Positions 47,290 to 58,386 of a stretch of 64,000 bases of DNA are shown piece after piece. A program made the translations under genes and the position numbers. The DNA comes from Quercus robur (Eukaryota > Streptophyta > Magnoliopsida > Fagales > Fagaceae). Location of the stretch: assembly GCF_932294415.1 (NCBI RefSeq), contig NC_065536.1, positions 6,148,974 through 6,212,973 of the forward strand, given 5' to 3'. Position 1 is the stretch's first letter; every line of letters starts with the position of its first letter. The notes under the pieces are model-generated. The model was not told where the DNA came from. It made no database searches and worked only from the letters and a program-made list of their open reading frames with translations.

Positions 47290-48880
47290 TCATCCAGTGT
47301 AATCACCTCTACTGCTACTTAATGAGTTAATGTACTGAGAAAGCCACTTGACACCATCTAAATACTCTTTTGCTTCAGCCACAAAAACCTCAAGGGGACA
47401 GCCATTTTCATTAGCTGGCTCTACCTTACGCGTCCCTATTGTGACATCAAGCAGGCCGAGGAAGAAACACAATCTCTCTTTTGGGAGAGAAAAAGCTCCA
47501 TTAGATGTTACGACAAAAATAAGGAATGGAACATTTACAAAGGCCTCATCGGACAGTAGAGCATTCAGCTCTTCTCTTGGCCCCAAAAATTGCTTCATGT
47601 CCATGATATCAGCATTCACAATGTACGCAATGGCATCCATCTACAGAACAGAGATTACAATGTATTTAGCAATAATGCATTACTTAACAAGGAAGATAGC
47701 ATGGTGGAGCAATACACAATGGCAAGCAAAACTCAAAACAATTTCCACTTTGCTAGCCAACCAGGCGGAAATTTGCCAAATTCGCAATACAGAATCATGA
47801 GATATACAAGAATCATCTTTTTTTTTTTTGGTAAACAAAAGTAAAACAACTACAAGAAACAAGGGCTAAACAAGAAAGAATAATCAACATGTAAGAAGTA
47901 AATAATGTACTAGTAGAACGACAGAGAATGAATTATGTATGTTGTGACATTATTAGCAGACCTTCTAAAACTAAATGTGCTATAATCGAATTCCCATGAT
48001 CAATGTTTGCCTTCCATGAATCAAATATAAACACAGAAAGGTTTGCCTGGATTATGAAGGCAATAGTATATTAAGATTTAGGGTCGGGCAATAACATAAG
48101 CAAAAACAATTTCTCAGGCCTCTGGGGTTCAGTTGGGATAGCTAAGTTGAAGCATATGAAACATATATACAAGAAATTTAGTAAATGGAGATATATAAGA
48201 GCACCAAAATTCTCATTTGCTTAGTATTTTGGTTAGAGGTTAGCCAAATCAGTTAAAAATATAACAAAGGTTAACTTTTCATTGCAAAACCAAAATATTC
48301 AATATTGCCAAATTTATGGCATATACTATACAGTCACAACTTATGGTTTATCATGGTTCAAATTGGGGGCGAATCTGGATCTGGATTACTGGAAAAAACT
48401 AGTCACAGACTCACAATCATGTAAATCATGCTCCCTATTAACATCGAATCAAAAAATTGACTGTGTTCACATAAAAAAAAAAAAAAAAAAAAAAGGAATA
48501 AGACTTAAAGGATTCCATTAAACCAAAACAGAGAGCACATCAGATTAAACAGCTTGGTCTAACACTGCAACAGAGTTAGAACTAGGCGACCCCAAAACAT
48601 GCAAGCTTTCTCAAGAGTAAATAAGAAATTTAAATTACAATCCAATATCATCATATTGCACAAATCATTAACTATATATTCTCATTAAAGATAATGGATA
48701 GATTGAGAAATCTACCTTGGCACCATAGTCTCTCCAAACTCAATGAGCAATTCAATGTTCTCCTAAATCAAAAAAGTTGAACTTGATTTTCCCAAATGTA
48801 GATACCCATGATGTCAAGTACTCAGATGGCATCACGGATGGTGTAATATTTGATTTCCCAAGTGTGCTCTGGATCAGCAA
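47290..48880 (-). pseudogene. Decayed SAR1 small GTPase copy
   Basis: Two exons of a SAR1 gene are recognisable. The upper one (about 48880-48716) reads FGKIKFNFFDLGEH then IAH and VWRDYGAK, matching the SAR1 block around [26 protein letters not shown], but with TGA stops at the Q after GGH and at the second R. The lower one (47640-47290) covers the C-terminal half, with LSDEAFVNVPFLI and LEVF, then GVKWLSQYIN. The guanine-binding NKID motif is gone (VVTSNGAF in its place), and the frame runs past the usual end. The intron (47641-48715) with GT-AG borders is kept, so this is a duplicated gene, not a retrocopy. SAR1 drives COPII vesicle budding; this copy cannot bind GTP normally. Confidence 0.85.
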
Positions 48881-49936
48881 TATTCACTCACCAATACCCA
48901 CAACAAAGAATACCAAATTAAACAAAATACCAAGCCACCATTTGTTTGCTGAGAATCAAATCTAAATAAACTATGAAATTTATCAGTAATAAGTTTCAGC
49001 TTTTAAGTCTCTCAACTATTTTATCAAGGTATCTCATAGACCAGAAGTAAAATTGTTAGACCAAAAATTTGGGAAGTTGGAACACATATATAAAATAGAA
49101 AAAAAAAAAAACAGAAAAATGCAAGTGGAGAAGCAAGATATATACCAACTTCTTTAAGAGAAAGCAAAACCCAAATATGAAACACCCATCATATCACACG
49201 CCGGCCCACACGTGTTAAGGAGTTAGGCAAATCTAAGCCTCTGTACCACTAAAACTCGATAATATTTAGGACCACAAAATTTTTAACCATAATTTTGTCC
49301 TAAATATAAGGTGGCAGATTAGAAATGGTAGGAAAAAAAAATTGTAGATTCATGTAAAAGTAACTATTTACACTTTGCTATGTAGGAATTTTAACAAAGT
49401 TATGGTAAACAAATTTTGTAGTCCTAGAACTAGTCCTAAAACTCATAAACTCCAATTTTTCCTTTGCTTGGGGAAATCAATCCATTACCTACATTAAATA
49501 ATAAATTCATAAAGAACAAACATTCCATGGATTGGCTACATTTCTTAACCTTGCAATAAACAAAATGAGACATTTGCTTGCTTCACCACCAACAAACAAG
49601 CACAATAGGTCATAGACTAATAAAAAAAAAAAAAAGTCTCAAATAAACTTACGTTTATAAAAATAGATCCCAAATAAAAATGTATTTTCTTTTTTTGTTT
49701 TTGGATCATTTGGGAGTCTTAAATGGGAAAGCAAACCCAAAATTTGGAATCTATGGAAAAAACTTTAGAGGGAAAGTAACTGGTTTGAGTAAAAATTGTC
49801 AAATGGAACAAAGTTAATGGTCGGTTAACGTTGATCATCAATGATCAATAAAATCAACTGTTATTGAATTAGCAATAATGTAAATTTTTTGGATTTAGAG
49901 ATCCAACTACATTTATTCATTTGATCTCCGTGGAGA
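48881..49936. other. Intergenic, with a small MITE and part of a paralogous block
   Basis: A foldback MITE is at 49268-49426. From about 49736 the sequence matches 56945 onward. I did not find the P-loop exon of the SAR1 copy here. Confidence 0.45.
49268..49426. mobile_element. Short foldback MITE
   Basis: The left arm AGGACCACAAAATTTTTAACC then ATAATTTTGT is mirrored by the right arm read backward from 49426 (AGGACTACAAAATTTGTTTACC, then ATAACTTTGT). It is about 159 bp. No certain target duplication. Confidence 0.65.
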
Positions 49937-50335
49937 GAAAGAGGTGAAGATACAACAGGGCTGCTCATGAGCTTGCCCATTTTGCCAAATGTAATAATGC
50001 AAATTATGTCTGGAAAGATGATTTTCCTCTGTTCTTAAAGAACCTGATTCAAGCAGGCCTTGGCTGAATGTTGTATGCCTTGGCCCCTGTTGTATTCCTT
50101 TTCCCCTGTGTTAATGATATTCATTTTCTCTTCAAAAAAAGAAAGAGGTGAAGATACAGAAGTTATTATTGGGATTTTTTTTTTGTTTGTTTGTTATGTG
50201 GAACTTTTTTGTGGTAATTTTGTTAAGTATGTGATGTTTCAAAAAAAAAAGTTTCTGCTTTCTAAAAGTGTAAGATGTCTTCCGACATACCAGACCTTAA
50301 AATATGAAAAACGTTGTTTTCTGCATTGTATTTGT
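49736..50335. repeat. Paralogous block interrupted by a LINE, partner of 56945-57265
   Basis: Shared features are AGAGGGAAAGTAACTGGTTTGAG, GTGGAGAGAAAGAGGTGAAGA, GAAGTTATTATT, a T-run with TTTGTTAA and GTGATGTTT, AAGATGTCTTCCGACATACCA and GAAAAACGTTGTTTTCT. The partner lacks the LINE. Confidence 0.75.
49955..50140 (+). mobile_element. 5'-truncated LINE with perfect 18-bp target duplication
   Basis: The 186-bp insert lies between identical GAAAGAGGTGAAGATACA at 49937-49954 and 50141-50158. From 49957 it encodes the very end of a LINE RNase H-like domain (RAAHELAHFAKC, then VWKDDFPLFLKNLIQAGLG, stop at 50065-50067). A 3' UTR follows, ending CTCTTC and seven A. Extreme 5' truncation, a poly(A) end and a long target duplication are the marks of target-primed reverse transcription by an L1-type element. 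Confidence 0.92.
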
Positions 50336-51044
50336 ACCAAACATATTTTTTTTTAAAAATTAGTAGTTTCTTTTTCTCAAAATGTAAAGAAGGGAAAGAC
50401 AATTCAATTCATTGTCCTGGCCAAGCTATTATTTGAATCGGAATCATCTAAACTAAGAACTTCTTTTCCCAAACAAATATTATTTTTCAAAAAATAATTC
50501 CTTCCAGTTAAATTAGTATAAAAGTCATTTCTCCTAAGATGCCTTGTCCTCCTTGTTATGCTAAATCAAGTTTGAATTTTAAGAGCATTCACAAGTTTGA
50601 ATTTTAAGAACATTCACACTAAAGTTGTTCAAATAACTAAAAAGTTATTTCAACAAGTTAACTACCAAAAAAAATGGGCAACTAGCTACAGTAAGAGCAA
50701 TATAAAAAATAACTAATCAAAATGTAGTTTACCTTGCACAGGACAATCTTAAAAATTTTGGAACTTGCTCGGTGCCAATAATGTATATTGACTATTTGAT
50801 GTCAATGGATTTTGTATTATAATAGTACTAGTATTTTTTTTACATTTGATTTAAAGGGTAAGTTTGAATTTGGATTCCTTCTTAAAGTACTTTGAAAATT
50901 TCCTGGAACTAAGGGAAAGATTTGATAACCGTTTTTTCAAAAATTTAAAAAATAGAAATTTTTTCATAACTTTGTTTATGGGTAATTTTAGAAACTCCTA
51001 TATTTTTATTTAAAAGACAAGGTAATAAATGATATTTGCGTATA

Positions 51045-51518
51045 AAGCTGGATTATCTAAAAAGTTGAGTTATATCCTCTTGCGTTAATTTTTTACTAGA
51101 ATATTATTTATAAGGAAAAGTTAATGAAGGTGCGCTAAAGGCATTGCTTTAGAAATGTTTTAAGAAACTTTTTTATGAGAAAATAAAAAAGTAACTATAT
51201 ATATATATTTTTTACAGTTTTTTATATTTCTTATGAAAGTGGTATCAAAATTTTTCTAAAATGATTCATTAACAAATGCCCTAAGGGCACCCGTTAACTT
51301 GACCGTATTTGTAATTACTCAACTCAACTTCTTCCTCGAAACCTTATGCTTATATTTTTCACCTTTCCCTTTTGATTAAATAAATAAATATAACTTTAAT
51401 TCCATTATGAATTCAACTTTAAGAACTAAAAACTTTTGAAAATGTTAAATTTTTTTTTTCCCCATAAATTGTTAGAATGATAAGTTGTAATTGAAGTAAC
51501 ATTACTTTCATATGAATC
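51045..51518. repeat. Dispersed repeat, left copy
   Basis: It matches 52300-52785 along about 470 bases (GGATTATCTAAAAAGTTGAG, GTTAATTTTTTACTAG, ATTATTTATAAGG, AATTCCATTATGA, GAACTAAAAACTTTTGAAAATG, TTTCATATG) with moderate divergence. The LTR at 51519 separates the two copies. Confidence 0.8.
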
Positions 51519-52289
51519 TGTAGGGGCAAAGACTCCAAATCATGTAATGGGCTTTGGGCCACACCCGGGACAATTAGCAAAGTCCGAGGAGAGGAAATGG
51601 TTGCTAAAGGGATTTCCAATTTAACTCTCATAGGCAAGGAGCATTTAGAGGACGATCCGAGGAGGAATGCCTCATCGGACGTGATGGATGTAGCTCAAAT
51701 ATGCACTCTGGCAATCAGACGGACCCCCCCAATAGGCATTAGCAATAGGGACGTGCCTCATAAACCCGCGTGGAAGAAGGAAACGCAAAATATCCAAGGA
51801 GAGGTTGCTGCTACCGCATTAAATGTATTGCAGTTACTTTTCTGGCCGCATTTATGTAGAGAGGACCTGTGAACAGTGTTACATTGGCCACCACGACTTA
51901 CAGAAGGCTGAAGAGGGGTGTCTGATGGGATAAGCACTCAAGTAGGGATTCAGATGATCAATAAGTGTAGGACCACGATAGTTTCAAGAAGGCTATATAA
52001 TATGAGGAGTCCCCATGAGTGGAGGGGGGTGGAGAGTAAAAAAGAGAATACTGTAGCAATCTAAACTGCCATAATATTCAAAAGGTGATCAATATATATT
52101 CATTTAACCTCTTCAAATTGAAAATATATGGATGTCAACATGTTTTATTTGTGTTTAATCATTGTATAGCCCCATACTAACCGTTGTCCAACTTGCTTGG
52201 ACCTAGTTCTACGACCCATTCTCTACAAATTCATTGTTTCTGGGCTCCGGACCAAGACCCCATACTTCTTGGGCTTGGGCACCAAATTT
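51519..52289 (+). mobile_element. LTR remnant of the same family as 23865-24648
   Basis: It begins TGTAGGGGCAAAG and follows the 23865 copy closely: ATGGGCTTTGGG, the CAAATATGCACTCTG block, GGCTATATAA, AGTCCCCATGA, the CATTCTCTACAAATTCATTG block and ACCCCATACTTCTTGGGC. The right terminus seen in the other copy is not recognisable, and no target duplication is found. A broken fossil, older-looking than the 23865 copy. Confidence 0.8.
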
Positions 52290-52299
52290 ATGTTTTCTT

Positions 52300-52785
52300 A
52301 AAAAGTTGGATTATCTAAAAAATTGAGTTATGTCCCCTTGTGTTAATTTTTTACTAGTATATTATTTATAAGGGGAAAGTTAATGGATGTTCTAAAAAAA
52401 TTGGTTTAGAAAATGTTTTAATAAATTTTTGATGGGAAAAAAAAAATAAGTAATTGATTTATTTTTATTTTTCATAAAAGTTGTATCAAAATTTTCTTAC
52501 AATGATTAATTAACAAATTCCCTAAGAGCACAGTGAACACCTATTAATTGGACCTTATTTATAATTACTCAGCACAACTTCTTTACACAACTCAAAACCT
52601 TATGCTTTCTTTTTTGCACCTTTTCCTTTTGATTAAAAAGTTAAGTATAACTTTAATTCCATTATGAGTTCAACTTTATGAACTAAAAACTTTTGAAAAT
52701 GTTAAAAAAAAAAAAACACCAAAATATTCATAATTTGTTAAAATGATAAGCTGTAATGGAAGTAACATTGCTTTCATATGGATTT
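52300..52785. repeat. Dispersed repeat, right copy
   Basis: It is the partner of 51045-51518 in direct orientation, beginning just after the LTR remnant and ending TTTCATATGGATTTACTAC. Confidence 0.8.
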
Positions 52786-52935
52786 ACTACTGATACTACT
52801 TTTATTATACATCAATCACAAAAAACAAACTCATCAAATATTAAAAAGAAAATGTTGCAAAATTTTTGTTTCATTAGTTTTCTTACCTTTAAAAGAAATA
52901 AATATTATGCTCCGTCCTTAAGAGTCCAAATGTGT

Positions 52936-53118
52936 AGGTTTCAGTTAGTCCAACTGATAAAGTCTCTGATAAATGTATAAGAGATATGAGATTCAATCTC
53001 CGTCTATATCAAAAACTGATTGGTGTTTTGATTTGATGATAAAGAGTTATCATTAAGAGCGGACGTCATAAGTTGAAACTTTCTCTCTCTCAAAAAAAAA
53101 AAAAAAAAAAGAAGAAAT
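52936..53118 (+). mobile_element. SINE (tRNA-derived) with target duplication
   Basis: The A-box region TTAGTCCAACTGATAAAG and the B-box region GAGATTCAATCTCCG are spaced as in tRNA-derived SINEs. The body (CAAAAACTGATTGGTG, GATGATAAAGAG, GAGCGGACGTCATA, GTTGAAACTTTCTC) resembles a SINE family I know from oaks and relatives. A poly(A) tail follows. Flanks AGTCCAAATGTGT (52923-52935) and AGTTCAAATGTGT (53119-53131) are a 13-bp duplication with one mismatch. It looks complete. Confidence 0.88.
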
Positions 53119-53661
53119 AGTTCAAATGTGTGTTGTTGTTTCAAATAATTGTCCATTGCAAGAGAATTAAAATTTCATATCTTTTTCCATCAATTTTTTA
53201 ATCAATTTAATTTCTCATTATTTTTGTTGTCAATTGTATATTATAAGAGGTATGATTATTTTCATTTTTCAAAGTATAGGAGCATTCTCTTGTACGTTTC
53301 CTTAAACCTGTGCTTTCACTTGCACTATTGGAGAGAAATCAAGGTTTTAGACTCGTTTAATGCCACTATATTGGTGAATAAGGATGCATACAATGACGGC
53401 CTTAATGATTTATGATAAGCAAAAGTTATATGGAAAAATATACGGGTCACAGTTTTTTAAGTTTCCTTGGGTTTGTTTGGTTGAAGAGATGGAAAAGTGG
53501 AAGAATAAAAAAATGATAAGAGGATGAAAAAGTAGGTGGTTAGAAAAATTTTAATTTTCTCTCAGGTATGCTTGGTTAGAGGGATGAAAAAGTAGATGGA
53601 TGAAAAACTTTTTTATTTAGTTGGAAAAGATAGTTTATTACTTTTATGTCCTTATTACATA

Positions 53662-53922
53662 CTCCCTCCGTCCTACTTTGTTTGTCCTCTATTCCATTTT
53701 AGGATGTCCCAAAATATTGTCCTGTTTCTAAAAATAAAAGTCATTAATTTACTAATGTTCCTATTATACCCCTATTAATTTATTAATTCAATTTTTTGAT
53801 AAATTTATTTAAGGGTAGTTTTGGAAATTTATACATTTTTAAAAGGTAGACAAAACAATAAATGATGTTCCCTTAAAAAGTTTGACTTTTCAATCAGGAC
53901 AAACAAAATGGGACGGAGGGAG
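53662..53922. mobile_element. Stowaway MITE, intact ends
   Basis: It starts CTCCCTCCGTCC and ends GGGACGGAGGGAG, near-perfect inverted ends, with TA on both sides (53660-53661 and 53923-53924). At 261 bp it has the usual Stowaway size. It needs a Tc1/Mariner transposase supplied elsewhere. Confidence 0.95.
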
Positions 53923-53951
53923 TAATATGTAAGAAATAAATTTTTTGTATA

Positions 53952-54162
53952 GTGTGCGTTTGCATGCAAATGATTGTGTGTTCGCATTTTTGGCTGGGTC
54001 CCATGGCACTGTTTATGACCCAGCCAAAATTCAGCAAAAATGCAGATAAGCGTCACTATTCATGACTCACGACACTATTCATCATTAAAAATTATTTTTT
54101 TACAGTATTTTTAGCAATAAATTTTCAATTTTCAGCAAAATAAGCAGTATCCAAACAGACCC
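53952..54162. mobile_element. Probable hAT-type MITE
   Basis: The left end is GTGTGCGTTTGCATGC and the right end is CAGTATCCAAACAGACCC, which read backward is GGGTCTGTTTGGATACTG, a common plant hAT MITE terminus. GGCTGGGTCCCATGG and an inverted GACCCAGCC lie inside. The arms are imperfect and the target duplication is unclear. Confidence 0.45.
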
Positions 54163-54367
54163 ATAAAAGAAAATATCACTTATTATTAATTAAAATTAAT
54201 AAAATAACATCTTATAAAAATTAACACATCATACATATAAACATTTATTAATTTTCTTTGTTATTATATATAATATTCTTGGGTGGAAACAACAATGGAA
54301 AAGAGAGAGGGAGAGAGTGATGACAAGAAGGATAAAAAAAGAAAGAAGAGTGGGACCTATTGGGTAG

Positions 54368-55074
54368 TGTGGGAGCCCGAGGACCGAGGATGAAGTTGAA
54401 GGGTCGTAGCATTGGTGTGGGAATGTTGAAAGCCACGGGCCCGAGGAAGAAAGCCGCTCGAGGAAGGAAAGAAATGAATTAAGGTACTCTATAGTATTCT
54501 AAGTGGGGGCTGGAGTAGGAAGAAAGTGGAAGTCAATGGACAGTAGGGAAGTTTCTGGTCTAGTGTAGCCTGTTGCATCTACATTAAATGGTAGACAACA
54601 ACTTTATCAGCCACATTGATGAGGAAGTGACTTGAACAGTGTAAGTCACAACTAAGCAGATTCCTTCCACCATCTTCTTCAGATGTTAAAAGTAACAAGT
54701 GTCATAAAAGGAGGAGGTTAGGTGAAAATAGATGGTGGAGATATGATGGAGGTAAAAGTATATAAGGAAAGGGGAAAGTACTGAAAAGGGGATTGAGAAA
54801 AAAGAGAAGAAAGAACAAGGAAGAACATTGAGTGAAGAGAGTGAACAATATTGCTTTTTATGCAAACTTAGTCTCCTCAGGAGAACTTGTGAGAGCTTGA
54901 TGCTCATTTATTTCTTAATACAAACCTTATTTTTCCTTGCACTTGTCCACGGGCAAAGCCTTCTATTGTTGTTCATTCTCTTCTCTTACAAATTTTATTG
55001 TTTTGGGACAGGGTTGAATTGCACAACCCACTACTTTAAGTGGGCGTGGGCCATTAAATTTTCTGATCCTTACA
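54368..55074 (+). mobile_element. Solo LTR with perfect target duplication (second family)
   Basis: The 707-bp block starts TGTGGGAGCCCGAGG and ends CTGATCCTTACA. Identical GGTAG lies at 54363-54367 and 55075-55079. It has a TATATAAGG promoter-like stretch near 54759 and a purine-rich run after it. It differs from the 23865 family. A solo-LTR fossil, likely Ty3/Gypsy by its general make-up. Confidence 0.85.
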
Positions 55075-55241
55075 GGTAGTAATATGCAAACACCGCAAAG
55101 AAGTGAAAACAGAGAGAAGAAAAGAGATAAAGAATAATGTGGTTTTTTATTGAAGATGATAAAGAAATGACTGGATGGGTAGGTCAGAGTTATTAATAAT
55201 GGGTTGTTTTCTTAAAGTCATTTGGTTGGACCCAACATTAA

Positions 55242-55744
55242 GGCCGTTTGGTCATAGAATTCAAGAATTGTTGTTTAAAAAGATGTGAAAATTATGATTT
55301 AAAAAATGTTATTGAAAAATGTGTTTTAGTGTTTATAAAACAAAAAAAAAAAATGTTTGGTATCATGGTTTAAATAACATGTTTTAGTGTTCGAAAAACA
55401 TAAATATGTGTTTGGTATATGTGTGTTTGATTTAAAAAAAAGTTGACACCCTATTCAAAATAAATTTTTTTATTTGATGAGGGCAGGGGTTCTGATGAGA
55501 GGAAGAGAACTAAACACAGATATGTCACATCTGATGGTCCCCACGGTTTTTGAAAGTATTTACGGTACTGCCATTGAAGATGTTGTTTGTTGTTTAAAAA
55601 AAGGCCACGGGTGATTTCAAAAAGCATCATTTAAAAACCATATTTTCAACAACAATTTTCAAGCAACACCGAACAAAGATACGTTGCCAAACGCGTGTTT
55701 TTATTTTTGAAAACTAGTGTTTGAACTCGGTGACCAAACAGCCA
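55242..55744. mobile_element. hAT-type MITE
   Basis: The left end GGCCGTTTGGTCATAGAATTC is mirrored by the right end read backward (TGGCTGTTTGGTCACCGAGTTC). The subterminal TTGTTTAAAA/TTTTCAAA arms and the roughly 500-bp length fit non-autonomous plant hAT elements. The 8-bp target duplication is not preserved. Confidence 0.7.
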
Positions 55745-55945
55745 CCAAGTTTTCAGCTGTTGTTCTCTTTATTTGGGAAAGGCCAATTTATAGTGGGCCC
55801 AAAAAAAAAAAAAAAAATGTGAGACTCCACCAAAATCCTTCCTTTCTTTCCTCCTTACCAAACAGCTCCAAAAACTAAATTCTCTTCTTTCATTTTCTAT
55901 CCCTATTATTTCTCTCTTCAACCAAAATCATCGTAAATCTCATTT

Positions 55946-55967
55946 GCCTTTTTTTTTTTTGAGGGGA
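55946..55967 (-). repeat. Tail-only micro-insertion (minus strand)
   Basis: GCC, a T-run and GAGGGGA (22 bases) lie between perfect 13-base direct repeats GTAAATCTCATTT at 55933-55945 and 55968-55980. Confidence 0.6.
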
Positions 55968-56244
55968 GTAAATCTCATTTTCTGAGTGTCAAATTTATAT
56001 TTCTTTCCTATAAAATTCACAGTTGAAATGACAACACACTCCAAATTTGCAAAACGTCCTTTTCTTTTCTATGTCTCACTCATACCTCATTTCCTTATCT
56101 TTTCCCAATAACACATGTCCCACCTCGTTTTCTCTTCTCTTTCTTCAAATTTTGGAAAAGAAACAAGAAAAGTAAAGAACAAAGAACAAAGATTCAATAT
56201 TTAGATCCTCTTTATATCTCTCATCATCTCCTTGTCCTTAACAC

Positions 56245-56480
56245 TCATCAACTTACACTTTTCTCTCTTTTTCTGGAAAATCTATATGACATTTTATTCT
56301 TTTCAATGTCAATTTTTTTAGAAACAATATTAATTTTTATAATCACAGCAAGCTTTTTTTTTGAGAAAAATCACAGCAAACTAATGTTAAGACACTAATA
56401 TGTATTTATTTATATGTTTATTTTTTCCCTTTTTTCCTTATAGTATGGTATTTTATAAAATTTCATCGCGGAAGGATACA
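56245..56480. repeat. Paralogous block, partner of 46130-46390
   Basis: It has the same motif order as the partner. It carries an extra micro-insertion at 56354 that the partner lacks. Confidence 0.7.
56354..56368 (-). repeat. Tail-only micro-insertion with an empty site elsewhere in the window
   Basis: A T-run and GAGAAA lie between AATCACAGCAAGC (56341-56353) and AATCACAGCAAAC (56369-56381), 13 bases with one mismatch. The paralogous block at 46250-46285 has a single ATCACGGCAAACC and no insert. Confidence 0.65.
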
Positions 56481-56538
56481 AAAGATCGTGAATTACTACT
56501 AAATTTGCATAAACATTAAAAAAAACACACCTTTTCTT

Positions 56539-56578
<40 letters not shown>

Positions 56579-56944
56579 TGGGGGAGGCATGACTGCGTGA
56601 GCAAGAAGTAATAAAACGTTGTTGTCTTTGCCAATTAGTTTAAAGACTTAAAGGACAAAACAAAGTGTGGGATAAACGCAGTTGATTAGCGTCTACAAGC
56701 TTGACACGTGTTAATGTGGGGACCAATTCAAAAAAGTATCTAACTTGACTGGATATGGTGGGTCCTATAGTTAAGAGAGAATCTAGTATCTACATTGTTT
56801 TCCTCAACAGGGACAGTTTAAGTCTTTTTTCGAATCATCCCCCGGTGGGAACAAATGTCAAATGGTGCTCACACTGGTAAAAAAAAAAGAAAAAAAAAGG
56901 GAAATAGAGTGCTCATTGGGGCTTCCAATATTATTTCAGTAGCA

Positions 56945-57265
56945 CTTAAAAGAGGGAAAGTAACCCAAAAAACCTTATGAGGGAAAGGAACTAGTTTGAG
57001 CAGAGAATGCCATATGAAAAGATCACCGACAATCAAGATTCAAGAATGAATCTGTGGAGAGAGAGAGAGAGAGGTAAAGAGTGAAAAGACTGAGAAGTTA
57101 TTATTTGTTAGGTGGAAAATTTTTTTTTTTTTTTTTTGGTGTGGTGACTTTGTTAATTATGTAATGTTTAGAAAACGTTTTTACTTTTTTAAAAGAGTAA
57201 GATGTCTTCTGCCATACCAAACCTTATAATATGGAAAACCTTGTTTTCTATTGTTCCAAACATTT
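56945..57265. repeat. Paralogous block, empty-site partner of 49736-50335
   Basis: GTGGAGAGAGAGAGAGAG then GTAAAGAGTG runs straight into GAAGTTATTATT without the LINE. The rest aligns (AAGATGTCTTCTGCCATACCA and on). Confidence 0.75.
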
Positions 57266-57462
57266 AAAGAAATATAAAAAAGAGGGTGGGTTTTTGCCCA
57301 AAAAAAAAAAAAAAAAAAAAACGAAGCTTCAAAGTAGATGAAAAGTTTATGAGTCAATCAAAGTTTACTCGAAAATTCCCATTTAAAAAAAAAAGTTTAC
57401 CTTGAAAATACTTCCCAAGTATATTTCATAAAAAAATTGAGAAAAAGGTAAAAGGTAAAAAG

Positions 57463-57497
<35 letters not shown>

Positions 57498-57713
57498 TAT
57501 GTAGACACCGAGTTGGGATATCATCTTTATTATTATTATTTTTTGAAAACTATGTAAATATTCCATTTTTTTATTGACAAAGTTCTAATTCTGGAATCTA
57601 GACTATTATTCGTTTGGAATGGTTCCCTTCCCTCGTCCCTATCTTATGGTTAAGCATCGGTAAGCCGTATTCTAATCCTTAAGCTTGTTAAGCTTGCTCG
57701 TTAGAGCATCCAC

Positions 57714-58352
57714 AATAGTGGATCTATAATTTTAGCTATTTAGTACCACCAAAACTTACTTTATCTATTTTACCTACACACATGCTGTAGCAGTAAATCT
57801 ATTTTAGCTTTCAACACAATAAAATAATATAAATATCACAATAAAATAATATATCTACTACAATAAAATAATATATCCATTCCAAAAAAATAATACATAA
57901 TACTACAAAAAAAAAAAAAAAAACATCACAAACGGCACAATCCACAACCACTGCCAAAGAACAACCACCTAACAACAACTACACAAACGGCATAATCCAC
58001 TTTTCAACTGCCAAAGAACAACCACCCACCAACAACTACACAAACCCAAACCACCATTAAACCCACCATTTGAGCTTGATCGAGAAAGAGAAGACCAGCC
58101 ATCGCCATCGTCGTTGCTGTCGCCAATCACGCTATCGTCGACCCACTAACCCACGCCATCGCCAATCACGCCATCCACGAAACCCACCGACCCAATCCCC
58201 GATCACGCCATCCATGAAACCCACCGACCCAATCGCCGATCACGTCGTTCACGAAACCCACCGACCCACTCCATTGCTGATCACGCGAAAAGAAGAGAGA
58301 AAAGATGGCGAAGAGGTAGAGAAGGAAGAGAGAGGCTGAGACTCTTGAGTCT

Positions 58353-58386
<34 letters not shown>

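Larger units (their letters stand above)
55745..57713. other. Intergenic, with paralogous blocks and micro-insertions
   Basis: It contains the micro-insertions at 55946 and 56354, the partner blocks 56245-56480 and 56945-57265, a poly(A) run of more than 30 at about 56540-56573, and a (TA)n run at about 57481-57500. No gene is seen. Confidence 0.5.

Noticed and set aside
58070-58339. Arg/Pro-rich open frame of 89 codons
   Set aside because: It is the translated minisatellite of the PIF-like element.
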